The position numbers and the translations under genes are program-made. Shown here one piece after another: positions 8,457-17,523 of a DNA stretch of 64,000 nt. The stretch lies in the NCBI RefSeq assembly GCF_020531945.1, contig NZ_JAJATZ010000001.1:496001-560000 (forward strand), read 5' to 3'. The notes under the pieces are model-generated. The model did no database searches. It was not told where the DNA came from and saw nothing but the letters and a program-made list of their open reading frames with translations. Source of the DNA: Loktanella gaetbuli. Lineage in GTDB: Bacteria; Pseudomonadota; Alphaproteobacteria; Rhodobacterales; Rhodobacteraceae. Position 1 is the first letter of the stretch; every line of letters starts with the position of its first letter.

Positions 8457-9065
8457 ATGGCCAAGGCCCCTGACGCGTTTCGCACCATCAGCGAAGTGGC
8501 CGAGGCGTTGGATACGCCGACCCACGTCCTGCGGTTCTGGGAAAGCAAATTCACCCAGGTCAAACCCGTCAAACGCGCGGGCGGTCGTCGGTATTATCGT
8601 CCCGACGACCTTGCTTTGCTCGGCGGAATCAAGATCCTGCTGCACGAACAGGGCATGACGATCAAGGCGGCACAGAAAACCCTGCGCGAACTGGGAATCA
8701 AATCTGTCAGCAAGCTCTATTCCGACAGTCTGATCGACCTGGATGACGGCGCGAACGTGATCGATCATGACACCGCCCCACCCCATCCGTCGCGCGAAAC
8801 ACCGTCAACTGATACGTTACCACCGGATGACCTGCGACAGACCGATAGCGCGTCACCCGCATCCGCGCAGGCCAATGTCGTGGCCTTGCCGCGACAGGCG
8901 ACGACGCGCCTGCCCATGCCTGTCGCGGCGCGTCCGGATCCCGGCCCGCGCGTGCTGGGACTTGCGGCGCGGGCAGCCCGGACCGGTATCGCGCATCCCC
9001 AGCGGCTGGCCCCCTTGTTGACCCGACTGGATGATCTGCACCGCCGGATGACGGTCACGCAATAA
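8457..9065 (+). CDS. MerR family transcriptional regulator
   Basis: 202 residues. The N-terminus has a MerR helix-turn-helix, with FRTISEVAEALDTPTHVLRFWE followed by RRYYRPDDLALL and an IKAAQ dimerisation helix; this is the MlrA-like branch found beside ihfA in alphaproteobacteria. The C-terminal half (about 110-202) is Pro/Ala/Arg-rich and probably disordered, with no recognisable ligand-binding domain. Its target is not known from sequence. tRNA-Pro lies 63 bases downstream. Confidence 0.85.
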   Translation: MAKAPDAFRTISEVAEALDTPTHVLRFWESKFTQVKPVKRAGGRRYYRPDDLALLGGIKILLHEQGMTIKAAQKTLRELGIKSVSKLYSDSLIDLDDGANVIDHDTAPPHPSRETPSTDTLPPDDLRQTDSASPASAQANVVALPRQATTRLPMPVAARPDPGPRVLGLAARAARTGIAHPQRLAPLLTRLDDLHRRMTVTQ

Positions 9066-9128
9066 ATCCGCAGAACAGCGAAAACGATCCTTGCCCTCGA
9101 CCGTCATTCGGGTAATTAAGCGCTCAGT

Positions 9129-9205
9129 CGGGCTATAGCGCAGCCTGGTAGCGCGTCCGTCTGGGGGACGGAAGGTCGCAGGTTCGAGTCCTGCTAGCCC
9201 GACCA
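9129..9205 (+). tRNA. tRNA-Pro (anticodon GGG)
   Basis: A 77-base cloverleaf. Acceptor arms CGGGCTA (9129-9135) and TAGCCCG (9195-9201) pair completely. The anticodon stem TCCGT/ACGGA carries the loop CTGGGGG, giving anticodon GGG for proline CCC/CCU codons. The T-loop is GGTTCGAGTC, and the genome encodes the terminal ACCA. Confidence 0.97.
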
Positions 9206-9211
9206 ACAAAT

Positions 9212-9240
9212 CGCCCGCCCGCTCTTGCGGCGGGCGTTTT
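9212..9240 (+). terminator. Terminator after tRNA-Pro
   Basis: A GC-rich hairpin with one bulge, arms about 9213-9222 and 9227-9235, ends in GCGTTTT, seven bases after the tRNA. Confidence 0.75.
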
Positions 9241-9256
9241 GCTATGGGGGGTGACC

Positions 9257-10339
9257 ATGACTGATTTCGACACTGGCGTTCTGGCGGATCATCAAATCAG
9301 GGCCCTGATCGATGCGGGGCATGTGCAGGCCCCCGCGTTCGAAACCGGACAGATACAACCTGCATCACTGGATCTGCGCCTCGGTGACGTGGCCTACCGT
9401 GTGCGCGCGTCCTTCCTGCCGGGCAAGACCCGCAGCGTCGCGGACCGCCTTGCGGATTTCACCATGCACGAGGTGCCACTGACCGGCGGCGCGGTGCTGG
9501 AAAAAGGCTGCGTCTATGTCGTGCCATTGCGGGAATCGCTGTCATTGCCGGCCGGCATGACGGCCGCAGCCAGTGCCAAATCCTCGATCGGGCGGCTGGA
9601 CCTGTTGACCCGGATCATCACCGACCGGGGGACCGAATTCGACCGCGTGCCTGCGGGATACGACGGCCCGCTTTATGTTGAAATCTGCCCACGCAGCTTT
9701 TCGGTGGTGGCGCAGCCCGGACAGATGCTGAACCAGATCATTTTCCGCAACGGCCAGACACGGATGTCGGACGACGATCTGCGCGCGCTCCATGCCGCAT
9801 CGCCGATCGTGGACTGCGACCCCGTGATTTCGGACGGCTTGGGGTTTTCCGTCGATCTGCGCCCCGACAGCGGCACCCGCGTTGGCTATCGCGCCAAACC
9901 GCATACCGGCGTCGTCGATCTGTCGCGTCTCGCGCATTATGATCCGCGCGACTACTGGGAAGAGGTCCACACCGACAGTGGCTGGATCATCCTCGACCCC
10001 GGAGCGTTCTATATCCTCGTCAGCCGCGAATCCATTGCCATCCCCCCGATGCAGGCGGCCGAAATGGCCCCCTATATCGCGATGGTCGGTGAATTCCGGG
10101 TCCATTACGCAGGGTTTTTCGACCCCGGTTTCGGCTGGGCCGCCGCCGGCGGTACAGGTTCGCGTGGCGTGCTCGAGGTGCGCTGCCACGAGGCGCCCTT
10201 CGTGCTGGAACACGGACAAACCGTGGGACGGCTGGTCTACGAACACATGTCCAGTCATCCGCAGGCGCTCTACGGGCAGGACATCAAATCAAACTACCAG
10301 GGCCAGGGTCTGAAACTGTCCAAGCATTTCAGGACCTGA
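9257..10339 (+). CDS. dcd: 2'-deoxycytidine 5'-triphosphate deaminase, long form
   Basis: 360 residues, nearly twice the length of E. coli Dcd (193), as in the alphaproteobacterial long form. The N-terminal half has the QPASLDLRLGD start and an AKSSIGRLDLLTR block corresponding to the catalytic RSSxxR-type loop; the second half repeats a dUTPase-like fold. The enzyme deaminates dCTP to dUTP for thymidylate synthesis. ATG at 9257, 51 bases after tRNA-Pro, is chosen over an in-frame TTG at 9239 that lies in the terminator's T run. Confidence 0.87.
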   Translation: MTDFDTGVLADHQIRALIDAGHVQAPAFETGQIQPASLDLRLGDVAYRVRASFLPGKTRSVADRLADFTMHEVPLTGGAVLEKGCVYVVPLRESLSLPAGMTAAASAKSSIGRLDLLTRIITDRGTEFDRVPAGYDGPLYVEICPRSFSVVAQPGQMLNQIIFRNGQTRMSDDDLRALHAASPIVDCDPVISDGLGFSVDLRPDSGTRVGYRAKPHTGVVDLSRLAHYDPRDYWEEVHTDSGWIILDPGAFYILVSRESIAIPPMQAAEMAPYIAMVGEFRVHYAGFFDPGFGWAAAGGTGSRGVLEVRCHEAPFVLEHGQTVGRLVYEHMSSHPQALYGQDIKSNYQGQGLKLSKHFRT

Positions 10340-10347
10340 CAGCCGTA

Positions 10348-10382
10348 TCATCTTGCCAGAAATACTCGCCCGCCGCAGGCGT
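10348..10382 (-). repeat. Extragenic repeat-like element between dcd and scpB
   Basis: Read on the minus strand, a GC-rich short hairpin is followed by GAGTATTTCTGGCAAGATGA. The same ending (xxTATTTxTGxCCAGAAGA) occurs at 26787-26806. This class of intergenic element is common in Rhodobacteraceae and may help terminate converging transcripts. Confidence 0.4.
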
Positions 10383-10402
10383 CCTGCCGCTGCCGACTGG
10401 CG

Positions 10403-11017
10403 CTAATCGCCGAACAATTGTTCCTGACCGTCGTCTTCTTCGGGTTCTGCCCCGGGCGATGGGCGGTTATCCAGCAATCCGGCGGACCGCAGTTCCTTGA
10501 GCCCCGGCAGATCACGCGCGCTTTCCAGCCCAAAGTGATCGAGGAAGGTCTGTGTCACGATGAATGTGACCGGCCTGCCCGGTGTCATGCGACGCCGTCC
10601 CAGCCGCACCCAATCCAGTTCGATCAACTGATCGATGGTGCCGCGCGACACGCTCACACCGCGGATTTCCTCGATTTCGGCGCGGGTTGTGGGCTGGTGA
10701 TAGGCGATGATCGCCAGCGTTTCGATGGCCGCGCGGCTCAGTTTGCGGGTCTCGGTCACCTCGTGGCTCATCAGGTAGCCCAGATCGGGGGCCGTGCGCA
10801 TGGCCCATGCATCACCCACCCGTACCAGTTGGACACCGCGCCCGTCATAGCGTTTGCGCAGGCCTGCCAGTGCCGATGCCGGATCGCAACCATGCGGCAT
10901 CCGGCCCGCCAGCTGGGCCGGCGTCATCGGATCGGCAGTGGCGAACAACAGCGCCTCGACCATGCGTTCCTGTTCGGCAATCGGTGGTGCCTTGAACAGG
11001 CCCGGTTCATCAGTCAT
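10403..11017 (-). CDS. scpB: Segregation and condensation protein B
   Basis: 204 residues with two winged-helix domains. Conserved blocks include MVEALLFATADPMTPAQLA and the IAYHQPTTRAEIEEIRGV signature. ScpB dimers bind ScpA and Smc to form the condensin-like complex that organises the chromosome. Its start overlaps the end of scpA by four bases, so the two are translationally coupled. The acidic C-terminal tail (EPEEDDGQEQ) is not part of the core fold. Confidence 0.94.
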   Translation of the reverse strand: MTDEPGLFKAPPIAEQERMVEALLFATADPMTPAQLAGRMPHGCDPASALAGLRKRYDGRGVQLVRVGDAWAMRTAPDLGYLMSHEVTETRKLSRAAIETLAIIAYHQPTTRAEIEEIRGVSVSRGTIDQLIELDWVRLGRRRMTPGRPVTFIVTQTFLDHFGLESARDLPGLKELRSAGLLDNRPSPGAEPEEDDGQEQLFGD

Positions 11018-11799
11018 GTCCGCCCCTCGCGCGCGCGCAGTTGGATGGGGGCAAATGTCTCGCTTTGGCGCAGTTCCAGCCGCCCTTCCTTGACCAGTTC
11101 AAGCGACGCGGCAAAGGTGGCGGCGGTCGCCGTGCGCCTGCGCTGGGGGTCATCGGTCCAGCCCGGCGGCAGATAACTGGCAATATCGGTCCAGTCGCCC
11201 GCAAATCCGATCAGTTTGCGCAAGGACCCCAGCGCGTCTTCCATGGTCATCAGGTTTTCGCGGTCCATCACAAAGGGCCGGAAATCGTCGCGTGTCCTGA
11301 TCCGCGCATAGCCCTGCATCAGGTCCAGCAGCGTGGCCGTATAGGTCACACGCCGCACGCGCGTCACATCCTGCGTGATCCCACGCGCAAAGAAATCCCG
11401 CCCCAATTGATCACGCGCCATCAGCCGGGCGGATGCCTTGCGCATCGCCTCCAGCCGTTCCAGCTGAAAGGCCAGATGTGCCGCCAGTTCCGCACCTGAC
11501 GGGCCATCCTCTTCGGGGTCGGGTGGCAGCAGCAGACGCGATTTCAGGAACGCCAGCCATGCGGCCATCACCAGATAATCAGCGGCCAGTTCCAGCCGCA
11601 GCTGTCGTGCGCGTTCGACAAAAGCCAGATATTGCCGTGCCAGCGCCAGGATCGATATTTCACGCAGATCCACCTTTTGCGTGCGCGACAGGGTCAGCAA
11701 CAGGTCCAGCGGCCCCTCAAAACCGTCGACGTCGACGATCAGCGCCTCGGCGGCGACACGATCGGCAACGCTGGTTTCTGGCGTGGTGTCTTGCGACAT
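11014..11799 (-). CDS. scpA: Segregation and condensation protein A
   Basis: 261 residues from ATG at 11799; the frame is open to 11856 but that extension is Arg-rich, overlaps nagZ and lacks family similarity. VDGFEGPLDLLLTLSRTQKVDLREI near the N-terminus is the ScpA kleisin signature that contacts the Smc neck. Works with ScpB and Smc in chromosome condensation. Downstream of nagZ and overlapping scpB. Confidence 0.93.
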   Translation of the reverse strand: MSQDTTPETSVADRVAAEALIVDVDGFEGPLDLLLTLSRTQKVDLREISILALARQYLAFVERARQLRLELAADYLVMAAWLAFLKSRLLLPPDPEEDGPSGAELAAHLAFQLERLEAMRKASARLMARDQLGRDFFARGITQDVTRVRRVTYTATLLDLMQGYARIRTRDDFRPFVMDRENLMTMEDALGSLRKLIGFAGDWTDIASYLPPGWTDDPQRRRTATAATFAASLELVKEGRLELRQSETFAPIQLRAREGRT

Positions 11800-11809
11800 G
11801 GGGCGACCC

Positions 11810-12799
11810 TCAGGACAAAAGCGTCTCAAGTTCCGCCGCAAGCGCCGCAATGTCAACGCTGACGGGCGGACGGCGCTGCCCCAAGGCAGTGGCCGCGCGG
11901 GCCTGCGCCATGATTGTCATCGTCCCGGCTGCGGTCACGGCCTGTTCCATCTCGGCGCGGTCGCCGTTGCAGTGCAGCACGATATCGCAACCCGCCGCAA
12001 TCGCCGCAGCAGACCGTTCGGCCGTGGTGCCGGACAGCGCCTCCATCGAGATGTCGTCAGTCATGATCAATCCGCCAAAGCCGATCTGATCACGGATCAC
12101 CTGCATCATAACAGGCGAGGTTGTGGCGGGCAGGTCAGCGTCGATATCGGCAAAGACGATGTGGGCCGTCATGCCCATCGCGATATCGTTCAGCGCAACA
12201 AAAGGCGTAAAATCGCGCGCCAACACATCGGCCCGTGGTGCCGTGACCGTCGGCAGCGACTTGTGGCTGTCGACAGCCGCACGCCCGTAGCCGGGGATAT
12301 GTTTCAACACCGGCAACACACCCCCGTCCAGAAAGGCCGCGGCACAGACACGGGCGCATTCGGTCACAAGCGGGACTGTTTCCCCTGACAGACGGTTGCG
12401 CAGGACCGGATGGGTCTGCGCCTCGACAAGATCGGCCAGCGGGGCGCAATTCACGTCGATCCCCACGTCATGCAATTCATGCGCGATCAGGCGGTTGCGG
12501 ACCCAATGGGCACGGATCGGATCACTGGCACGTTCCATCTGGGTCAATGCCGGCAGGTATTCGCGCCAATGGGGCGCGCGCAGGCGCTGGACCCGCCCGC
12601 CTTCCTGGTCGATCAGGATCGGTGCATCGCGGCCCAATGTGTCACGCAGATCGGCGGTCAGGGCGCGCAACTGGTCCGGCGTTTCGACGTTCCGCGCGAA
12701 CAGAATGAACCCCCAGGGGTCCGCATCAGCGAAAAAGGCGCGTTCATTCTCTGTCAGGCGCGTGCCCGACAGACCCAGGATCGTGGCGTTAGCGGACAA
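11810..12799 (-). CDS. nagZ: Beta-N-acetylhexosaminidase NagZ
   Basis: About 329 residues from a TTG at 12799, close to the 341 of E. coli NagZ. The glycoside hydrolase 3 signatures are intact: KHIPGYG near 166, the catalytic-loop His in DSH (about 179) and the nucleophile Asp in MTDD (about 248). NagZ removes GlcNAc from 1,6-anhydro-muropeptides during cytosolic cell-wall recycling. No ATG is well placed; the ATG/GTG-open frame to 12883 adds unrelated residues over the SPOR gene. The TTG start overlaps the SPOR gene's last 11 bases, consistent with coupling. Confidence 0.9.
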   Translation of the reverse strand: MSANATILGLSGTRLTENERAFFADADPWGFILFARNVETPDQLRALTADLRDTLGRDAPILIDQEGGRVQRLRAPHWREYLPALTQMERASDPIRAHWVRNRLIAHELHDVGIDVNCAPLADLVEAQTHPVLRNRLSGETVPLVTECARVCAAAFLDGGVLPVLKHIPGYGRAAVDSHKSLPTVTAPRADVLARDFTPFVALNDIAMGMTAHIVFADIDADLPATTSPVMMQVIRDQIGFGGLIMTDDISMEALSGTTAERSAAAIAAGCDIVLHCNGDRAEMEQAVTAAGTMTIMAQARAATALGQRRPPVSVDIAALAAELETLLS

Positions 12800-13814
12800 C
12801 GACGGGAATGCAGGCCGTACGGGCCGCGTCCAATGTGGCACAGAACCGGCGTGCATCGGCCAGATCGTCAAAACCGCTGGCACGCAGACGAAAGAACGTG
12901 GCCCCGCCCGATGATGCCTGCTGGATCACCCGTGATTTACCGGCCATGAAATCGACGAAACGCGTGGTCAGGCGGTCCCATTCCGCACTGGCGGCATCCG
13001 CCGATGGAAAAGCCCCCAGCTGCACCAGCTTGGTCCCGACAGGCAGTTCGTCGGTCAACAGCGCCTCGCTGGGCAAGGGCATCGTGTCCGTGGTCAGGGC
13101 AACGGGTGTCAGAACCGCCTCTGCGGGGGCAGTGGCCTGCGGTGCGGCTGCGGCCTGCTGCGTGCCGGGACGCAGCATCGGACGCAGGACCTGCGTCATG
13201 GATGCACCGGCGACAACGGTCGTATCCAGACCCAAGGCTTCGGCCAAGGCGGCAGCGACGGGATCGACTGGTTCAACAGGGGCGACTGATGCCTGCTCTG
13301 CGCCATCGACGGTCAGGACGGGGTCCACGGTTTCACCGTCGCTCAGCGCGGTCAGCGGTGAAGCCCCGGCAGCAATCTGATCGGCCAGCGCCAGCACATC
13401 ATCAGCCGACATGGCCTGCGCCTGTTGCGTGTCCTCAGGGATGATCTCGACCTCGGTCGCGGCCAGTGACGGTGCTATGGGTTCCGCATCCAGATCCTCG
13501 GCCGCAAGGCCGGTGCCACTGGGAGCGAGCAGCAACAGATCCTCGGGGCCGCCAGCCTCGCCCAGGGCTGCGACTTCGTTCACCGACAGGCCACGGTGGT
13601 CTGCCACGTTACCGCCTGCATGATCGGGGGCGCGGCGCATCTCGCCTTCGACCGCGCGCACCACCGGAACACCCGATACATCGCGCATGATCGAATGCGT
13701 GCCCCAGACACCCACACCGATCATCAGCGTCAGACTCAACGCAGCACCCGCCATCTGCGTGTAGCGCGACGCGTCACGCACCTGTGGTGCGCCCAAATCT
13801 TCGTAAACTGCCAT
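12789..13814 (-). CDS. SPOR-domain membrane protein
   Basis: 341 residues: a short cytosolic N-terminus, one membrane helix at about 21-45, a long Ala/Pro/Glu-rich periplasmic region, and a C-terminal SPOR domain (about 258-341) starting VGTKLVQLGAFPSADAASAEW. SPOR domains bind glycan strands stripped of peptide, and place proteins at the division septum. It follows argS and precedes nagZ, an order conserved in this group, fitting a cell-wall role. ATG at 13814 is preferred to the GTG one codon earlier. Confidence 0.85.
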   Translation of the reverse strand: MAVYEDLGAPQVRDASRYTQMAGAALSLTLMIGVGVWGTHSIMRDVSGVPVVRAVEGEMRRAPDHAGGNVADHRGLSVNEVAALGEAGGPEDLLLLAPSGTGLAAEDLDAEPIAPSLAATEVEIIPEDTQQAQAMSADDVLALADQIAAGASPLTALSDGETVDPVLTVDGAEQASVAPVEPVDPVAAALAEALGLDTTVVAGASMTQVLRPMLRPGTQQAAAAPQATAPAEAVLTPVALTTDTMPLPSEALLTDELPVGTKLVQLGAFPSADAASAEWDRLTTRFVDFMAGKSRVIQQASSGGATFFRLRASGFDDLADARRFCATLDAARTACIPVVVR

Positions 13815-13874
13815 CACTGCCTCTTGTCCCGGACCTCTGACGGGTCCGCTGCTCTGCCTCGGGGCCGCGAATGC

Positions 13875-15617
13875 TTAGCGCATTTCTTCGACCGGTGTGA
13901 CTCCAAGGATACCAAGGCCTGCCGCAATCACAACCTGCGCGGCACGAATCAGGGCGATCTTTGCCTGCGATGTGGCATTGTCGCCATCCTGCAAGAACCG
14001 CAAGGACGTATCGGTGTTCCCGGCGTTCCAAAGCCCGTGCACATCCGAGGCCAGATCATAGAGGTAGAACGCCACCCGGTGGGGTTCATGCGTCCGGGCC
14101 GCGATTTCCACCAGACGCGGCCATTCTGCGATCTTTGCCGCCAGCGCCGTTTCCGCCGCATGGGACAGCGCCGACAGATCAGCCCCGGCAAGCGTCGCAT
14201 CATCCACCGTGATTTCTGCCTCACGCGCCTTGCGCAGGACCGAATTCACCCGCGCATGGGCGTATTGGACGTAGAACACCGGATTGTCCTTGGACTGTTC
14301 GGTGACCTTGGCAAAATCGAAATCCAGCGGCGCGTCGTTCTTGCGCGTCAGCATGTGGAACCGGGTCACGTCGGGGCCGACCTGTTCGACCACGTCCGAC
14401 AGGGTGATGAATGTCCCTGCCCGCTTGGACATCTTGAACGGCTCGCCGTTCTGATAGAGCTTCACCAGCTGGGTCAGCTTGATATCCAGCGGCACACGAC
14501 CGTTGGACAGCGCGCTGACAGCGGCCTTCATCCGTTTGACGTAGCCACCGTGATCGGCGCCGAACACGTCGATCAGCGCATCAAAGCCGCGCTCGACCTT
14601 GTCATAGTGATAGGCGATGTCAGGCGCAAAATAGGTCCAGGCCCCGTCGGATTTCTGCACGGGCCGGTCCACGTCGTCGCCGTGGGCGGTGGATTTGAAC
14701 AGGGTCTGTTCGCGGGGTTCCCAATCGTCGGGCATCTTGCCCTTGGGCGGTTCCAGCGTGCCGCGATAGATCAGGCCAGCCGCATCCAGCCGTTCGATGG
14801 CCTTTTCGATCTTGCCGGAACCATAAAGCGATTTTTCCGAGAAAAAGACGTCCATCTCGATGCCCAGCAGCGCCAGATCACCCCGGATCAGGTCCATCAT
14901 GGCATCGGTGGCAAAGCTGCGCACCTCTTCCAGCCAGACGGACTCTGGCTGGTCCAGATAGGCATCGCCCACCTTGGCCTTGAGCGCCTCACCGACCTCG
15001 ATCAGATAGTCGCCGGGGTATGTGCCTTCGGGCCAGTCGACGCTCAGGTCGTGCGCCTCTTGGTAGCGCAGATAGACCGACCGCGCGAGGACATCGACCT
15101 GCGCGCCGCCGTCGTTGATGTAATATTCGCGCGTCACATCATAGCCTGCGTAGTCCAGCAGGCTGGCCAGCGCGTCGCCAAAGACCGCGCCACGGGTATG
15201 ACCCACGTGCAGCGGACCCGTGGGGTTGGCGCTGACGTATTCGACCAGCGTGCGCTGGTTATTGCCCATTTTTGACCGACCATAGCCGGGATCGGTCAGT
15301 GCCGCGATCACCACGCCGCGCCAGATGCCCGCGTCCAGCCGCAGGTTCAGGAAACCCGGACCTGCCACATCGGCACTGGCGATCCGGTCATCGGCCACCA
15401 GCCGCGCGGACAGCGCATCAGCGATGTCACGCGGTTTCAGGCCAGCGGGTTTCGCCAGCACCATGGCCGCATTGGTCGCCATGTCACCGTGGCCGGGATC
15501 GCGGGGCGGCTCGACCGTGACCGCATCCGTGGACAACCCGTCAGGCAACACACCGTCTCGCACCAGATCAGCAAGCGCGTCGATGACGAGGGTGCGGATA
15601 TCGGCGAAAATGTTCAT
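13875..15617 (-). CDS. argS: Arginyl-tRNA synthetase
   Basis: 580 residues, class I. The HIGH-type motif is HVGHTRG (in SANPTGPLHVGHTRG) and the KMSKS equivalent is KMSKRAG. The N-terminal Add-1 domain (DAVTVEPPRDPGHGDMATNAAMVLAK region) and the C-terminal DALR anticodon-binding domain are both present. It charges tRNA-Arg. The SPOR gene starts 60 bases downstream on the same strand. Confidence 0.97.
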   Translation of the reverse strand: MNIFADIRTLVIDALADLVRDGVLPDGLSTDAVTVEPPRDPGHGDMATNAAMVLAKPAGLKPRDIADALSARLVADDRIASADVAGPGFLNLRLDAGIWRGVVIAALTDPGYGRSKMGNNQRTLVEYVSANPTGPLHVGHTRGAVFGDALASLLDYAGYDVTREYYINDGGAQVDVLARSVYLRYQEAHDLSVDWPEGTYPGDYLIEVGEALKAKVGDAYLDQPESVWLEEVRSFATDAMMDLIRGDLALLGIEMDVFFSEKSLYGSGKIEKAIERLDAAGLIYRGTLEPPKGKMPDDWEPREQTLFKSTAHGDDVDRPVQKSDGAWTYFAPDIAYHYDKVERGFDALIDVFGADHGGYVKRMKAAVSALSNGRVPLDIKLTQLVKLYQNGEPFKMSKRAGTFITLSDVVEQVGPDVTRFHMLTRKNDAPLDFDFAKVTEQSKDNPVFYVQYAHARVNSVLRKAREAEITVDDATLAGADLSALSHAAETALAAKIAEWPRLVEIAARTHEPHRVAFYLYDLASDVHGLWNAGNTDTSLRFLQDGDNATSQAKIALIRAAQVVIAAGLGILGVTPVEEMR

Positions 15618-15681
15618 GGGACCTGTCTTTCGGTTTGTGCGGCTTGCGGTTTACCACCCCGCCGCCCAGCGTCAACGTCCC

Positions 15682-17523
15682 TTAGGCGCTGGCGGGCGGT
15701 TGCACGGTCGATCCAGTGGTTTCGGGCGGGCGCAGTGCGATCAGGCGGGTATCCGGAACACCGCGGATTTCCTCATCCTCGTGCAGCAGCTTGAAATCGC
15801 CATTCGGCAGGATGCGCCCAACCAGATGCGAGCGCGGGCGTTTCTCGCGCCACTCCTGAAGGGTGAATTCCTCGGTCAGGCGGGTCACGCGGAACGTCCA
15901 ACCCTGCCGGATCAGGCTGTTCCATTCATCATGGGTCACCGCATGGCCGAATGGCCTGCCACCCAGCGTCGCGGGCAATGTGTGACGCGCGCCGTCGTTT
16001 TTCACCCGTGCGACCTGAAACACGTTTTCCCGCCCGAATTCAGGCGCAAGGTCCGTGGCCACAAGCGTGTTGTAGGCATCGTTGTCGGTCGCGGCCAACA
16101 GCTTGTCATAGCTGACCAGTTCAAGCCGTTGTTCGGCGCCTTCGGACAGGATATCGCCGGTATAGGTGGTGATCCCGGCTGAACGCGCCGCCCGCAGATG
16201 GCCAAAGTTCGGGTCGGTCATCAGAACGGGTACATCCGCCTTGATCAGCGCCTCGGCAAAGGCGGTCGTCCAGTCCGAGCCGCCGACGATGATGACACCG
16301 GGGTTACCCGCCCCCGCAAGGCCCAGCCAGCGCGCCATCGGTTTCAGCGTGAATCCATGCAGAACCACGGTGGTCGCCACCAGCACAAAGGCCAGCGGTG
16401 CAATCAGGTTGGCGTCCTCGAACCCCAGAGAGATCAGCCGTTCCGCAAACAGCCCCGCCACGGCGACCAGCACCACGCCGCGCGGCCCGGTAAAGGCCAC
16501 CAGCACCTTTTCCTGCCACGGCAGGCCCGTCCCGATCAGCGATATGAATACCGTCAGCGGGCGCGCGACGAGGATGATCAGCAGGACGAACACGACCGCC
16601 CTGCCCGATAACTGACCAAGCTGCGCAAAATCCAGATTGGCGGCCAGCAGGATAAACACCCCGGACACCAGCAGAATGGTGGCATGTTCCTTGAAACGGC
16701 GCAGCTCGGCATAGCTGGGCAGGTTCGCGTTGGCGATCACGATTCCCATGACGGTCACGGCCAACAGCCCACTTTCATGCAGGATCGCGTCGGAAATGCC
16801 GAAAATCCCCAGCAGCAGCGCGAACAGGATGCTGACCTTCATGTATTCGGGCACATGGCCGTTGCGGAACGCCCAAGCGAGGCCGAAACCACCCGCCAGA
16901 CCCAGAATGATGGCAGCACCGATGCCCCAGATCAGCGCCAGCACGGCTGTGCCCACGGTGGTGGCTGTGTTCAGCACCAGCACCACCTCGAACGCCAGCA
17001 CGGCGGCCAGGGCGCCAAGGGGGTCGTTGACGATCGCCTCCCACTGCAGCAGTTGCGCTGGCCTGCGCGACAGGCGTGCGGTGCGCAGCAATGGCGCAAT
17101 CACGGTTGGCCCCGTCACGATCAGGATACCGCCAAACACCCACGACGAAGACCACGACAGCCCTGCGGCGTAGTGCAGCGTCAGCGCAGACGCGACCCAG
17201 CCCACCGGGGCACCCACGAACACCAGACGCCGCACGCCGATGGCCGCATCGCGCAACTGGTGAAAGTTCAGCGTCAGGCCGCCTTCGAACAGGATGATCG
17301 CAACGGCGATGGCGATGATCGGCCCCATCAGCGGCCCGATATCACGGGCGGGATCGAACACGCCCAATACCGGCCCGATGATGACGCCCGCCAGCAGCAT
17401 CAACACGATGGCCGGCATCCGCATGCGCCACGCCAGCCACTGGCTGCCAACACCCAGACCACCCACAAGGGCGATCGCGATCACGGGGTTCATCGCCCCG
17501 GCTGCTGTTTCAATTGCCATCAA
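15682..17523 (-). CDS. CPA1-type cation:proton antiporter with C-terminal TrkA-N-like domain
   Basis: 613 residues. The first ~400 form about 12 hydrophobic helices of the Na+/H+ exchanger fold, with LFEGGLTLNF and the acidic FTGPRGVVLVAV region typical of CPA1 exchangers. After that comes a Rossmann-like segment beginning GVIIVGGSDWTTAFAEALI with acidic residues further on (TGDILSEGAE), resembling a TrkA-N nucleotide-sensing domain. It probably exchanges Na+ or K+ for protons in pH and salt balance; the ion is not decidable from sequence. Its N-terminus overlaps the dgt stop by 14 bases. Confidence 0.85.
   Translation of the reverse strand: MMAIETAAGAMNPVIAIALVGGLGVGSQWLAWRMRMPAIVLMLLAGVIIGPVLGVFDPARDIGPLMGPIIAIAVAIILFEGGLTLNFHQLRDAAIGVRRLVFVGAPVGWVASALTLHYAAGLSWSSSWVFGGILIVTGPTVIAPLLRTARLSRRPAQLLQWEAIVNDPLGALAAVLAFEVVLVLNTATTVGTAVLALIWGIGAAIILGLAGGFGLAWAFRNGHVPEYMKVSILFALLLGIFGISDAILHESGLLAVTVMGIVIANANLPSYAELRRFKEHATILLVSGVFILLAANLDFAQLGQLSGRAVVFVLLIILVARPLTVFISLIGTGLPWQEKVLVAFTGPRGVVLVAVAGLFAERLISLGFEDANLIAPLAFVLVATTVVLHGFTLKPMARWLGLAGAGNPGVIIVGGSDWTTAFAEALIKADVPVLMTDPNFGHLRAARSAGITTYTGDILSEGAEQRLELVSYDKLLAATDNDAYNTLVATDLAPEFGRENVFQVARVKNDGARHTLPATLGGRPFGHAVTHDEWNSLIRQGWTFRVTRLTEEFTLQEWREKRPRSHLVGRILPNGDFKLLHEDEEIRGVPDTRLIALRPPETTGSTVQPPASA

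Noticed and set aside
7019..8572. A 517-codon minus-strand frame opposite fabH and ihfA
   Set aside because: Covers genes with complete catalytic residues on the plus strand and has no recognisable domain.
13596..15275. A 559-codon plus-strand frame opposite argS and the SPOR gene
   Set aside because: Antisense shadow; argS has both synthetase signatures on the other strand.
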